Below, piece after piece: positions 34,079 through 42,825 of a DNA stretch of 48,432 nt (position 1 is its first letter; every line of letters begins with the position of its first letter). The notes below the pieces were generated by a model. The model made no database searches. It saw nothing but the letters and a program-made list of their open reading frames with translations, and was not told the DNA's origin. The stretch comes from an uncultured Anaeroplasmataceae bacterium (GTDB lineage: Bacteria; Bacillota_I; Bacilli_A; Acholeplasmatales; Anaeroplasmataceae), in contig CAKQDS010000011.1 of NCBI GenBank assembly GCA_934229535.1, positions 1 through 48,432 on the forward strand, given 5' to 3'. Both the position numbers and the translations under genes were made by a program.

Positions 34079-35185
34079 TTACTTCTTAATAATTATCAAT
34101 GGTGTTATCATTTCTTCGCCTGTCATACCAGCATGATGGCTTTTAAAGCCTGCAAAATCATCATTGTATTCAAAATATTTGTTTGAAATTGCTACTGCAA
34201 TATAATCACCTAAAAAATCTTTAATTCTTGGATTAAGCTTACTTTTACTAGTATCTCCCAAAAAGCCTTTATTAATAAATTCATTTGAATCATATAAAAT
34301 ATATGAATCCTTATATAATTCGTTAAAATGGTTAACAAATTCTGTTCTTTTATCCTCTAAAACACTAAAGGTTATTGCTCTTGCATCATTACTTGGTCTT
34401 CTTTTTAGCATTGAATTCAATTTTAAATCTAAAGTTAAATTAATTGGTTCTACATTTATATGACCATGATCAGCAGTTATTATAACTAATGAATCAGTTG
34501 GTAAATCTTTATACATTACCTCTATTTTCTTATTTAAATCATTTATTATTTTATGAGATTTTGAGCAATCACAACCAAAGCTATGCATTGTACTATCTGG
34601 CTCTGCCCAATAAAAATAGGTGAATGAGGCTTCTTTAGTCTTCCAAATCTTTTTCAATTTTTTTATTCCACTACTAAAATTTTTAACACCATTTTGTTTA
34701 TCAAATGGCGGCATAATTTTACTAGTATATATAGGAAAGCTTTGCCAAAAAGGTGTAACTGGTAATATTTGATAGCCAGTCATATTAGTTTGCTTATTAG
34801 TATAATAATTAACTCCTGTAAATAAAACAATATTTTGATTTATTTCCTTAACATAATTTTGCCAACCTGTCCAGCCACTTTCAAGAGGAGTGAGTCCAGA
34901 AATAGCTGATGTAGTTGCTGCTGCAGTTGTTGATGGATAAATAGAAATTAAGTCCTCAGTATGCATTTTACTTAAAATTTTTTCATCATCTAGATTGTCT
35001 TCTAAAACTTTGCTTCCTAGACCATCTAATATCATAAATGTAATGTGTTTATATTTTTCTGTATTTAATAATTCATCTATTGTTTCATTTGAAGCATAAG
35101 GATATTCTTCATTAAAATATTTTTTTATTGATGAAATGATAGATAAAAGTGATTTATCATAATTAGGGTAAACAATTTTTGCCAT
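34079..35185 (-). CDS. Alkaline-phosphatase-superfamily phosphodiesterase
   Basis: 368 aa without signal peptide. Metal residues are seen in MILDGLG, the nucleophile Thr region IYPSTTAAATTS, ADHGHINV and SHHAGMT. The pattern is that of type I phosphodiesterase/nucleotide pyrophosphatase proteins. Being cytoplasmic, it probably acts on a nucleotide or phosphodiester; substrate unknown. Lies 46 bases after nrdG, behind a hairpin. Confidence 0.82.
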   Translation of the reverse strand: MAKIVYPNYDKSLLSIISSIKKYFNEEYPYASNETIDELLNTEKYKHITFMILDGLGSKVLEDNLDDEKILSKMHTEDLISIYPSTTAAATTSAISGLTPLESGWTGWQNYVKEINQNIVLFTGVNYYTNKQTNMTGYQILPVTPFWQSFPIYTSKIMPPFDKQNGVKNFSSGIKKLKKIWKTKEASFTYFYWAEPDSTMHSFGCDCSKSHKIINDLNKKIEVMYKDLPTDSLVIITADHGHINVEPINLTLDLKLNSMLKRRPSNDARAITFSVLEDKRTEFVNHFNELYKDSYILYDSNEFINKGFLGDTSKSKLNPRIKDFLGDYIAVAISNKYFEYNDDFAGFKSHHAGMTGEEMITPLIIIKK

Positions 35186-35206
35186 TATATTCCTTCTTTC
35201 ATCTTA

Positions 35207-35239
35207 TTATAACAAAAGACTAGGTAAATTCCTAGTCTT
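35207..35239 (-). terminator. Terminator-like hairpin after nrdG
   Basis: Perfect 9-bp stem AAGACTAGG/CCTAGTCTT (35216-35239) that includes the nrdG stop, followed on the minus strand by TTTTGTT. The short T-tract may allow read-through into the phosphodiesterase gene. Confidence 0.7.
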
Positions 35240-35744
35240 CATCATATAATATCACCTTATTTTCACATAAGGATTTTTTTACTAAAATCATTCTTTGATT
35301 TTTAGAGCCTTTGAATTTTAATTCTAAGCTTTTTTGTTCAAGAATGAATGGACCATCAACCAAAATATCGATTTGCTTCAAAAAGTCCATAATTGCCTGG
35401 TTGACTTTACTAAGCTCTAATAGTTGTTCATATAAATACCCAGTATATGCAATTATATTATATTCTTTTTTTATTCTTTTTGCGATATATGCACATTTAT
35501 CTGGTTGTAAAAATGGTTCACCACCAGAAAATGTAACACCGCTTAAATATTTAGTTTCATTAATATCATTAATTATGTCATCACAGGCTTTTAAGTAACC
35601 CTTAGTTTCATCATGGGTATTAGGATTATGACATCCTTTGCAATTATGCTTACAGCCCTGAGTAAAAATAACATATCTTATCCCTGGACCATCAACAACT
35701 GATTCATCAATAATACCAGAAAGTCTAATCTGTAGTGATTCCAT
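35232..35744 (-). CDS. nrdG: Anaerobic ribonucleotide reductase activating protein NrdG
   Basis: 170 aa radical-SAM protein. The cluster motif is CKHNCKGCHN (CxxxCxxC) and FSGGEP is the SAM-binding motif. Generates the glycyl radical on NrdD. Start lies inside the last 20 bases of nrdD, so it is coupled. Confidence 0.95.
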   Translation of the reverse strand: MESLQIRLSGIIDESVVDGPGIRYVIFTQGCKHNCKGCHNPNTHDETKGYLKACDDIINDINETKYLSGVTFSGGEPFLQPDKCAYIAKRIKKEYNIIAYTGYLYEQLLELSKVNQAIMDFLKQIDILVDGPFILEQKSLELKFKGSKNQRMILVKKSLCENKVILYDED

Positions 35745-38016
35745 GTTTTACACGCTCCTTGACCTCAGCAAGCTTAGCGTTATTAAAACGATCCAAAGTA
35801 CCTACAAGATAGCCTGTAATTCTTCTAATTCGTTCAAACGGAATATCACCCTCACTACGTCCACAAAGTGGGCAACGATCATTAATTATTCCTGTAAATC
35901 CACATACAGGGTCACGATCAACAGGGTGATTTACGGAGCCATAGCCAATATTAGAATCATGCATATGCTTAACTACAGCAACAAAAGCATCAAGGTTTTT
36001 AGTCATATCACCATCTAATTCAACATAGGTTATGTGTCCGCCATTTGTTAGCTCATGATATTGACCCTCAATTTCAATTTTCTTAAATGCTGATATTTTA
36101 TAATATACTGGAATATGGAAGGAATTAGTATAATATTCATGATTAGTTACACCAGGAATAATACCAAATTTCTTTTTATCAATCTTAACAAATCGACCAG
36201 ATAATCCTTCAGCAGGAGTAGCTATAAGCGAATAATTTAGACCTGTCTTCTTTGTTTCTTCATCACAACGATCACGCATATATTTAACAATCTTCAATCC
36301 TAACTCTTGAGCCTCTTTAGTTTCTCCATGATGATGTCCTGTTAAAGCCACTAATGTTTCAGCAAGACCAATAAAACCAACTGTTAATGTACCTTGCTTT
36401 AAAACACTCTCAAGGGTATCATCCCATTTTAATTTTTCACTTCCAAGCCATACACCTTGTCCCATTAAAAATGGGAAATTATAAACATGCTTGTGAATTT
36501 GAATTAAATAACGCTCATAAAGCTGGGCAATTACTAAATTAAGCTTTTCATCAAGCATATCAAAGAACTTAGATATATCACCCTTAGCTAAGATTCCAAG
36601 ACGTGGAAGATTTATAGATGTAAAGCTCAAATTACCTCTACCAGTAACTATTTCATTATCCTTATCAACATTAGCCGCAACTCTTGTTCTACAGCCCATA
36701 TAAGCTATTTCTGTACGAGGATCACCAGGCTTATAATAAATTTTATTAAATGATGCATCTATAAATGAAAAGTTAGGGAATAATCTCTTAGCTGATACCT
36801 TGCAGGCAAGCATAAATAAATCGTAATTAGGATCATTAGGATAATAATTTACGCCATCCTTAATCTTAAATATTTGAATTGGGAAAATAGGTGTTTCACC
36901 ATTACCAAGTCCTTTATCAGTTGCCATAAGTAAATTACGCATAACCATTCTACCCTCAACTGAGGTATCTGTACCATAATTCAAAGAACTAAATGGCACC
37001 TGTGCTCCAGCACGAGAATGCATTGTATTTAAGTTATGAATTAAGCTTTCCATAGCTTGGTATGTTTGCTTATCTGTATCCTTATAGGCCTCATTTTTAA
37101 CAAATGTGATAATCTTATCTACAGTATTCTTGTTAACGTCTATTAAAAGATTTCTTAAAATATCCTCAAAAACAGAATTATCACTCATTGATGGTGTTGA
37201 AGCTTCAAATAAAGAATCCAATAATTTTAAATCAAAATTAGGAATTTCTAATTCCAAAGCCTTCTCTAAGTTCGCTCTAAATGATTTAATATAAGTCTTT
37301 CTTACGCCTGGAGCCATATCATAATCAAACATTGGTATACTTTGGCCACCATGCTGATCATTTTGATTTGATTGGATAGCTATACAAGCAAGTGCTGCAT
37401 ATGAAGCAATAGAATTTGGTTCTCTTAAAAAGCCATGGCCTGTAGAGAAGCCATTATGAAATAGCTTAGTTAAATCAATTTGGCAGCATGTTGTTGTCAT
37501 ATAATAAAAATCCATATCATGAATATGAATATCACCATTATCATGAGCATAAGCAAACTCTTTTTTCATTAGGAATTTTTTAGCAAATTCCTTAGTTGCT
37601 TCACTACCAAACTTTAGCATCATACCCATTGGTGTATCGCCATCAATATTAGCATTTTCTCTTTTAATGTCATTTTCTTTAGTTTCATTAAAGGTAATTG
37701 ACTTATAAACATTCATAAGCTTAGTATTACTTTCTCTTATGTTTGTACGCTCTTGACGATAAACTATATAACGCTTTGCAACCTCTAATAAATCATTTTC
37801 AATCAAAACCTGTTCAACAACATCCTGAATATCTTCAACACTTGGCTTTTCAAGGCCAAGTTCTTCAAGCTTTTCATCGGTTTTAATAGCAAGCGACATT
37901 GCAAGCTTATCATTACGTTCATGGCTTGCTTCTAAAGCTTTTTCAATTGCTTTTTCAATTTTGGTAAGTTCAAAAGGAACTTCACGTCCATCACGTTTAA
38001 TAATATACTCAACCAT
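35725..38016 (-). CDS. nrdD: Anaerobic ribonucleoside-triphosphate reductase NrdD
   Basis: 763 aa. N-terminal ATP-cone (VIKRDGREVPFELTKIEKAI-like opening) for allosteric control, the class III catalytic barrel, a C-terminal zinc site with two CxxC pairs (CGFTG...CPLCG region) and the glycyl radical site RITGYLVG (Gly735). Makes deoxynucleotides without oxygen, which points to an anaerobe. GGAGGG ribosome binding site. Confidence 0.96.
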   Translation of the reverse strand: MVEYIIKRDGREVPFELTKIEKAIEKALEASHERNDKLAMSLAIKTDEKLEELGLEKPSVEDIQDVVEQVLIENDLLEVAKRYIVYRQERTNIRESNTKLMNVYKSITFNETKENDIKRENANIDGDTPMGMMLKFGSEATKEFAKKFLMKKEFAYAHDNGDIHIHDMDFYYMTTTCCQIDLTKLFHNGFSTGHGFLREPNSIASYAALACIAIQSNQNDQHGGQSIPMFDYDMAPGVRKTYIKSFRANLEKALELEIPNFDLKLLDSLFEASTPSMSDNSVFEDILRNLLIDVNKNTVDKIITFVKNEAYKDTDKQTYQAMESLIHNLNTMHSRAGAQVPFSSLNYGTDTSVEGRMVMRNLLMATDKGLGNGETPIFPIQIFKIKDGVNYYPNDPNYDLFMLACKVSAKRLFPNFSFIDASFNKIYYKPGDPRTEIAYMGCRTRVAANVDKDNEIVTGRGNLSFTSINLPRLGILAKGDISKFFDMLDEKLNLVIAQLYERYLIQIHKHVYNFPFLMGQGVWLGSEKLKWDDTLESVLKQGTLTVGFIGLAETLVALTGHHHGETKEAQELGLKIVKYMRDRCDEETKKTGLNYSLIATPAEGLSGRFVKIDKKKFGIIPGVTNHEYYTNSFHIPVYYKISAFKKIEIEGQYHELTNGGHITYVELDGDMTKNLDAFVAVVKHMHDSNIGYGSVNHPVDRDPVCGFTGIINDRCPLCGRSEGDIPFERIRRITGYLVGTLDRFNNAKLAEVKERVKHGITTD

Positions 38017-38048
38017 ATTTATCCCTCCATAACGAATAGTGTGCCTTT

Positions 38049-38077
38049 ATTATATTCAAACGTTCAATGTTAGTCAA
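38049..38077 (-). promoter_or_regulatory. Promoter of nrdDG
   Basis: Minus-strand TTGACT (38077-38072), 17-base spacer, TATAAT (38054-38049). The spacer holds a TTCAA direct repeat separated by ACG (plus strand). I see no clear NrdR box. Confidence 0.75.
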
Positions 38078-38302
38078 ATCAAAAAAATTGTCTTAATTTA
38101 AAATGTTGCAAAAAATATTTTTGGCTTTATTGCGCTATAATGTCTCCTCTATACTTTAAATGTTATATCTTTACGCAAACAGCATTTTACTTGTATTTAA
38201 GCCAATATTTCACTTTTTTATTAGCAAACGAAACAACTGTTTTTTCATTATCTTTCATTATTTTTTTTAATGAATTTTGAAAAATACCAAAAAAATATTG
38301 AT
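38078..38302. other. AT-rich intergenic stretch, no gene seen
   Basis: Between the nrdD promoter and the terminator of the next unit I find no convincing reading frame or RNA gene. A plus-strand TATAAT near 38135 lacks a matching -35 and leads to no gene. Confidence 0.6.
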
Positions 38303-38325
38303 AAAAAAAAGAGGCCAAACCTCTT
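38303..38325 (-). terminator. Terminator of the cysteine-rich protein gene
   Basis: AAGAGG/CCTCTT stem, 5-base loop, and eight T on the minus strand. A second perfect 10-bp hairpin (38343-38368, CTTAGGCTAG arms) lies between it and the stop codon and may protect the 3' end. Confidence 0.85.
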
Positions 38326-38373
38326 GCATAAGGAATAAAATGCTTAGGCTAGTTAAAACTAGCCTAAGGCCAA

Positions 38374-38715
38374 TTAAAATATTCCTAGTCCTGTATTTCT
38401 ATATCTACAGCTATTGTTGTTACATTCAATATCAGGAATATTATTAAAATAAGTTTCAATCATTCGTCTAATTAAGCATTCTAAAGAGCAATCCTGGATT
38501 ATTTCTACAGGATCACAATTAATGAAGCCTTGATAAAATTCAATTTGGTTACAGCTATTTTCTCTTTTAGTAATTCTTCCTACATTATAAACAGCAGTTG
38601 GTACGTTACATGGAGTACATACTAAATCATAAACACCATCACTAACATTCACCAAATCATATTTAAATAATGTATTACATACAATTATTTCATCATGCTT
38701 ATTATTACAAGCCAT
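38374..38715 (-). CDS. Cysteine-rich small protein, probable spore coat component
   Basis: 113 aa from the ATG at 38715, with AAGGGAG upstream; longer readings run into pyk without an SD. Ten Cys are spread through the chain (for example LVCTPC, QDCSLEC). I do not recognise a named family. High Cys content, small size, a 5' hairpin (38732-38754) and a CATAATATA box upstream fit a mother-cell-expressed, disulfide-crosslinked coat protein like CotY/CotZ, but the sequence is not clearly homologous to them. Confidence 0.65.
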   Translation of the reverse strand: MACNNKHDEIIVCNTLFKYDLVNVSDGVYDLVCTPCNVPTAVYNVGRITKRENSCNQIEFYQGFINCDPVEIIQDCSLECLIRRMIETYFNNIPDIECNNNSCRYRNTGLGIF

Positions 38716-38731
38716 AAAAAAACTCCCTTCT

Positions 38732-38754
38732 ATTGTAGCCTTAAGCGCTACAAT
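38732..38754 (-). promoter_or_regulatory. 5'-UTR hairpin of the cysteine-rich gene
   Basis: ATTGTAGC/GCTACAAT 8-bp stem with a 7-base loop, between the pyk stop and the AAGGGAG site; no T-tract follows, so it is not a pyk terminator. Confidence 0.6.
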
Positions 38755-38755
38755 A

Positions 38756-38764
38756 TATATTATG
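38756..38764 (-). promoter_or_regulatory. Candidate sigma-E/K -10 box for the cysteine-rich gene
   Basis: CATAATATA on the minus strand matches CATANNNTA and would start transcription just before the hairpin at 38732-38754. Confidence 0.35.
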
Positions 38765-38791
38765 AGAGAGTTTCTTTTAATTATAGACATT

Positions 38792-40210
38792 TTAAATAGT
38801 ATGAAGCTTAAACATATCAGTTCCAGCATTACCTACATGAGAGCCACCAGTAATTATGACCTTATCTCCTTTATGAACTAAATTAGTTTCTAAGGCTTTG
38901 TTTATTGCATAAATAAATAATTCATCTGTAGAATGCTTTTCCTCTGCATATACTGGATATACATTCCAAGCAAGATTTAATTGTCTAGCAGCCTTATCGT
39001 TAACACATATTGCAATAATTGGACAACTAGGACGATACGCTGACAATGTAAATGCTGTTTCACCATTATTTGTAACACAAATTATAGCTTTAGCATCTAT
39101 TTGATATGAAGCATTAACTGCTGAATTACAAATAGCTGATACAAAGCTATTTCCTAAATTTAAATTATTACGATAAAATCTTTCATGGTAATTAATATTT
39201 TCCTCAGTGCATGTTGCAATATCACGCATAGCGGTTACAGCCTCAATTGGATATTTACCAGCAGCACTTTCACCACTAAGCATAATAGCTGATGTTCGAT
39301 CATAAATAGCATTAGCTACATCAGAAACCTCAGCACGGGTAGGACGTGGATTTTGTTGCATTGAATCAAGCATTTGCGTTGCAGTAACTACTATTTTACC
39401 AGCACGATAGCATTTAGATATTAAATCCTTTTGAATACCAGGAAGCATTTTAAATGGAACCTCTACACCCATATCGCCACGAGCAACCATAATTCCATCA
39501 GAGGCTTCAATAATTTCATCCATTTTTTCAATACCTTCAGTATTTTCAATCTTAGAAATAATTTTTATCTTATGAGATGTATCATATTCATCAAGCAATT
39601 CTCTTAAGGCATATACATCTTCTTTTCTTCTTACAAATGAAGCAGCAATATAATCAACACATTCCTTAATACCAAAAATGATATCTTCTCGATCAATCTT
39701 AGATATATATGGCATATCCACAATTACATTAGGAATATTGATACTCTTGTGGTTACTAAGAGGGGCATCATTTAAAACCTCACATTTAACATCATCGCCT
39801 ATAATTTCAACAACCTTAAAGCTGATTTTGCCATCATCAGCTAAAATTATGACACCAGGCTTAACATATTTAGCAAGCTCCTGATAGGTCAAGCCTATTT
39901 TTGTTTCATCACCAATAAGCTCGTGATCAGGTGTAAATGTAAAATAATCACCCTTATATAGATTAACCTTACCATCCTTAAAATTGCCCACTCTAATTTC
40001 TGGGCCCTTTGTATCTAATAAAATTGGAAGCGGAATTCCTAATTCTTGTCTAATTTTCTTAACGCGGTCCATTCTTACCTTTTGTTCTTCATGAGTACCA
40101 TGAGAAAAATTAAGTCTAGCACAATCAAGGCCATGAAGAATCATTTCCTTTAGCTTATCATCATCGTCAACAGCTGGACCAAGTGTACATATAATCTTTG
40201 TTTTACGCAT
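38792..40210 (-). CDS. pyk: Pyruvate kinase
   Basis: 472 aa, opening MRKTKIICTLGPA. Signature KIISKIENTEGIEKMDEIIEASDG with the catalytic Lys, MVARGDMGVE, and the allosteric C domain ending ITGGSHVGNAGTDMFKL. It lacks the extra PEP-utiliser-like C-terminal domain of Bacillus Pyk. Final ATP-making step of glycolysis. Confidence 0.97.
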   Translation of the reverse strand: MRKTKIICTLGPAVDDDDKLKEMILHGLDCARLNFSHGTHEEQKVRMDRVKKIRQELGIPLPILLDTKGPEIRVGNFKDGKVNLYKGDYFTFTPDHELIGDETKIGLTYQELAKYVKPGVIILADDGKISFKVVEIIGDDVKCEVLNDAPLSNHKSINIPNVIVDMPYISKIDREDIIFGIKECVDYIAASFVRRKEDVYALRELLDEYDTSHKIKIISKIENTEGIEKMDEIIEASDGIMVARGDMGVEVPFKMLPGIQKDLISKCYRAGKIVVTATQMLDSMQQNPRPTRAEVSDVANAIYDRTSAIMLSGESAAGKYPIEAVTAMRDIATCTEENINYHERFYRNNLNLGNSFVSAICNSAVNASYQIDAKAIICVTNNGETAFTLSAYRPSCPIIAICVNDKAARQLNLAWNVYPVYAEEKHSTDELFIYAINKALETNLVHKGDKVIITGGSHVGNAGTDMFKLHTI

Positions 40211-40346
40211 TATATTTTTTTCCTTTCGTTTTATTTATTTTCACAAGAAAACCTATTATTATTCTTATCGATATAATCACCTCATTAATATGATAACACA
40301 AAATTTAATAAAAGTACCATATTTTACTCAACAAATTGTCTAAAAT

Positions 40347-40381
40347 CAAAAAAAAATGAAATACATTTTCTAGTATTTCAT
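40347..40381 (-). terminator. Terminator of the WYL regulator gene
   Basis: 9-bp stem ATGAAATAC/GTATTTCAT (40356-40381) and a run of nine T on the minus strand. The stem includes the last codons of the gene. Confidence 0.85.
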
Positions 40382-41305
40382 TTGTAAAGCTCCACTATTA
40401 ACATTACTAAATAATAAATTATTGTAAAGAAAATTCATTTCATTGTATTCACTTTTCATTTTTTGAACTACATCTATTGGCATCAAAATGATAGCATTAT
40501 GAATTTTAGCAAATTTAATAGCTTTATCAATACCTGTATAAACTTCAACTATATAATAATACTCTAATCCTTCTATCATATTATAGGCAAGGCCAAATTC
40601 ATCAATGAATAAATTTAAATCCTCTTTCTTAAGCTTTAGACGAATATTCGCTTTTTCTTCATTTGTCTGATTATTAATAATTTCATCTTCCTCATATGCT
40701 AAATCAACCATTTTAAATATTTCATACTTAACGCCATCATTGGCAAATAAGTAATTAATACCAGCTAATACCTCTATATTTTTAGGAACAACTATATATT
40801 TTTGGCTCTTTTTTTTATTTTTGTATTCATCATAATAAATTAAAGAAAATGATATAGTCTTATTTCTAAGAATTGCTTTAGTTAAAAATGTTAGATTTTC
40901 AAAAAGGCTATTAGCTTTTGTTCTTTCAACCTGATATGGCTTTTTTATTGTATCCAAAAGCACTTTTACATCATTATTTAAACTAACTAGCTTTTTTATA
41001 ATATTATCAGCATCAATGGCACAAATATCTTTTGAATAAAGTACCATATTTATAAGATAATAAACATCCGCTACCTTAAATGTTTTATCTTCAACTAGAT
41101 AAACTCCCTTTGAGGTAGATTGAATATTAAACCCAGCCTCAACAAGATTATTAATATGTCTACTTATGGATTTTCTTTCAAGATCAATTCCATAATTTTT
41201 CCATAAATAATCTAAAATAACTGCTTGAGTTAATTTGTGTTCCTCACTACTATAATTTCTTAAAATTTCTAAAATTCTTAGTGGTGCTAAATTTTTTGCT
41301 TCCAT
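40370..41305 (-). CDS. HTH/WYL-domain transcriptional regulator
   Basis: 311 aa from the ATG at 41305 (AGGAGG upstream). N-terminal winged helix-turn-helix (about 5-80, with LERKSISRHINNLVEAGF), then a WYL-type ligand-sensing domain (IVVPKNIEVLAGINYLFAND). Such proteins sense nucleotides or nucleic acids in several systems, including phage defence, and also metabolic ligands. No defence genes are seen here. It lies directly downstream of the orphan RNA at 41354-41518. Confidence 0.82.
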   Translation of the reverse strand: MEAKNLAPLRILEILRNYSSEEHKLTQAVILDYLWKNYGIDLERKSISRHINNLVEAGFNIQSTSKGVYLVEDKTFKVADVYYLINMVLYSKDICAIDADNIIKKLVSLNNDVKVLLDTIKKPYQVERTKANSLFENLTFLTKAILRNKTISFSLIYYDEYKNKKKSQKYIVVPKNIEVLAGINYLFANDGVKYEIFKMVDLAYEEDEIINNQTNEEKANIRLKLKKEDLNLFIDEFGLAYNMIEGLEYYYIVEVYTGIDKAIKFAKIHNAIILMPIDVVQKMKSEYNEMNFLYNNLLFSNVNSGALQMKY

Positions 41306-41353
41306 ATATATCCTCCTATTTTTTAAAATATAGCGAAGATATCCCTCTTCCAT

Positions 41354-41384
41354 AAAAAAATGCTACCATTCTTTATGGAAGCAT
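41354..41384 (-). terminator. Terminator of the orphan RNA
   Basis: ATGCT-CCAT/ATGG-AGCAT stem with one internal mismatch, followed by seven T on the minus strand. Confidence 0.8.
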
Positions 41385-41518
41385 AATCTACAAATTTCTT
41401 AATATTAATTGCCTCCGCCATATGTACTATGGATCACCACCTTACAAATAGCAGGTTGGTAGCACTGTCATAAGGCCATAGCCTTAGGTGCGTTCTTCAT
41501 ACGTTCTATTTCAAGAAC
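41354..41518 (-). ncRNA. Orphan structured RNA of about 165 nt, 6S-like candidate
   Basis: No reading frame, but a consensus promoter (41553-41525), a strong terminator and dense pairing between. The outermost TTCTTGA and TTAAGAA can close the RNA. Inside, local hairpins are TAAGGC/GCCTTA, ACCA-CCT/AGG-TGGT and CCATA/TATGG. A rod-like fold is also possible: CGTATG (41503-41498) with CATATG (41424-41419) and CTATGG (41481-41476) with CCATAG (41432-41427) around the ACCACCT/AGGTGGT apical stem. Length, own terminator and the rod option suit 6S RNA, which holds sigma-A polymerase; a riboswitch-like leader of the WYL gene is the alternative. Not SRP, tmRNA or RNase P RNA by their motifs. Confidence 0.6.
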
Positions 41519-41524
41519 AAATAC

Positions 41525-41553
41525 ATTATATCACTAATGCTTCATTTTGTCAA
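41525..41553 (-). promoter_or_regulatory. Promoter of the orphan RNA
   Basis: Minus-strand TTGACA (41553-41548), 17-base spacer, TATAAT (41530-41525). The -35 box overlaps the TGA stop of the AAA/M41 gene. Confidence 0.85.
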
Positions 41554-42779
41554 TTTAAAATTGATATAATCTCTTTATTATTCATTTTTTTCTTAATCAT
41601 TAGCTCATTTGCAAGGCTAATGACCTTATTTTTATTTCTTTTAATATATTTCATAGCATCATTCTCACATTTCTTTAAGAAGCTTTCGATTCTTTTTTCC
41701 ATTTTTCTTCTTTTTATAAATGTTTCTCTTCTACGACCAATTCCTAAATCAGGTAATGTTAAATAACAGCCTTTATAACCATTTGCATTAAACATATTGT
41801 AAGCATAATTCCTAGCACGCTGAAGATCCTTCTCACAGCCATTACTACCAGTATTTAGGATAATTCTAGTAGCAAGTGCTCCAGACATACTTATTTTTAT
41901 ATCTGCAATCATTTTAGGAAAAGAGTAAAAATTCTTTTCTTTAACCTCTACTGCATTACATCTACCACTAGGACCATCAATAGTCATTTGACAAATTTTA
42001 AAATATTCATTAAACCTATTAAGCATCACAGCATGCCCAGCCTCGTGGATAGCAACCTGATAAAATTGTTCGTCACTTACCTTTTTAATGTCATTTTTAA
42101 TAATGTCTAAAGAATTTTCAACCATTGTCATAGTAATTATTTTTTCATTATATCTTAATGCAAAATCGTTAACAAGTGCTAAAATATCTGTACAGCTTGT
42201 GGTTGTTCCACCAATAAGGTCCTTAAGTAATTCCTCATCATAATCATCGCTAAACCTAAGATCATATTTTTCCATAAGTTCATCTAGTAAAACTAAAAGC
42301 TCATTTGAATCCAGATAATCTATTCTAATACACTTATCTAATCTACCACTTCTTAAAATCGCATCAGGAATATCAATAATATTATTAGTTGCGGCTAAAA
42401 TTAATAAATCATCGTTAGCATTAACACCATCAATATTATCCTGTAATATTCTTCTAAGCCTTGTATCATCATCTAAAAGCAAATCTAATTCGTCTATTAC
42501 AATTATTGAATGACCAACTCTTTTAGCCTCCTCAAAGGCCTTTTGTGTCTCATTTAATACATTATCACTATCACCATTTATAACAATAACATTGGCCTTA
42601 GTATTTTCAATAATATCCTTAATTATTAAAGTTTTACCATTGCCAGGAGGTCCATACAAAATCATTCCCTTAGGTGTATTTATTCCTTTTTTAAGTAAAT
42701 CTTTGTTATGATCAAACCAATTTAAAACATTACTAATCTCACTTAATTGCTTCTTATGTCCCACAACATTTTCAAACAT
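41550..42779 (-). CDS. Soluble FtsH-like AAA ATPase/M41 metalloprotease without membrane anchor
   Basis: 409 aa. Residues 1-225 are an AAA module: Walker A GPPGNGKT (43-50), Walker B IIVIDELD (Asp96, Glu97), sensor and second-region-of-homology residues in NIIDIPDAILRSGRLDK. Residues 235-409 are M41-like: zinc motif HEAGH (His245, Glu246, His249) and probable third ligand Asp318 in CEKDLQRA. FtsH has about 600-650 aa and two N-terminal helices; here the chain starts right at the AAA domain and no hydrophobic helix is present, so it should be cytosolic or bind an anchor protein. Follows a 153-aa gene of unknown function by 46 bases. Confidence 0.85.
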   Translation of the reverse strand: MFENVVGHKKQLSEISNVLNWFDHNKDLLKKGINTPKGMILYGPPGNGKTLIIKDIIENTKANVIVINGDSDNVLNETQKAFEEAKRVGHSIIVIDELDLLLDDDTRLRRILQDNIDGVNANDDLLILAATNNIIDIPDAILRSGRLDKCIRIDYLDSNELLVLLDELMEKYDLRFSDDYDEELLKDLIGGTTTSCTDILALVNDFALRYNEKIITMTMVENSLDIIKNDIKKVSDEQFYQVAIHEAGHAVMLNRFNEYFKICQMTIDGPSGRCNAVEVKEKNFYSFPKMIADIKISMSGALATRIILNTGSNGCEKDLQRARNYAYNMFNANGYKGCYLTLPDLGIGRRRETFIKRRKMEKRIESFLKKCENDAMKYIKRNKNKVISLANELMIKKKMNNKEIISILN

Positions 42780-42825
42780 TATTTTTACCTCTTTAATTAT
42801 ATTATAAAATTTTTATGTACCATAT

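Noticed and set aside
38125..38145. Plus-strand promoter with TATAAT near 38135
   Set aside because: No acceptable -35 at 16-18 bases and no gene or RNA downstream on that strand.
38017..38302. NrdR box or vitamin B12 riboswitch before nrdD
   Set aside because: No ACACTATATATAGTGT-like pair and no cobalamin core elements; only a sigma-A promoter is supported.
41354..41518. SRP RNA, tmRNA or T-box identity for the orphan RNA
   Set aside because: It lacks the SRP GGAAG-type apical loop motif, a tRNA-like end and the T-box GGTGGNACCGCG sequence.
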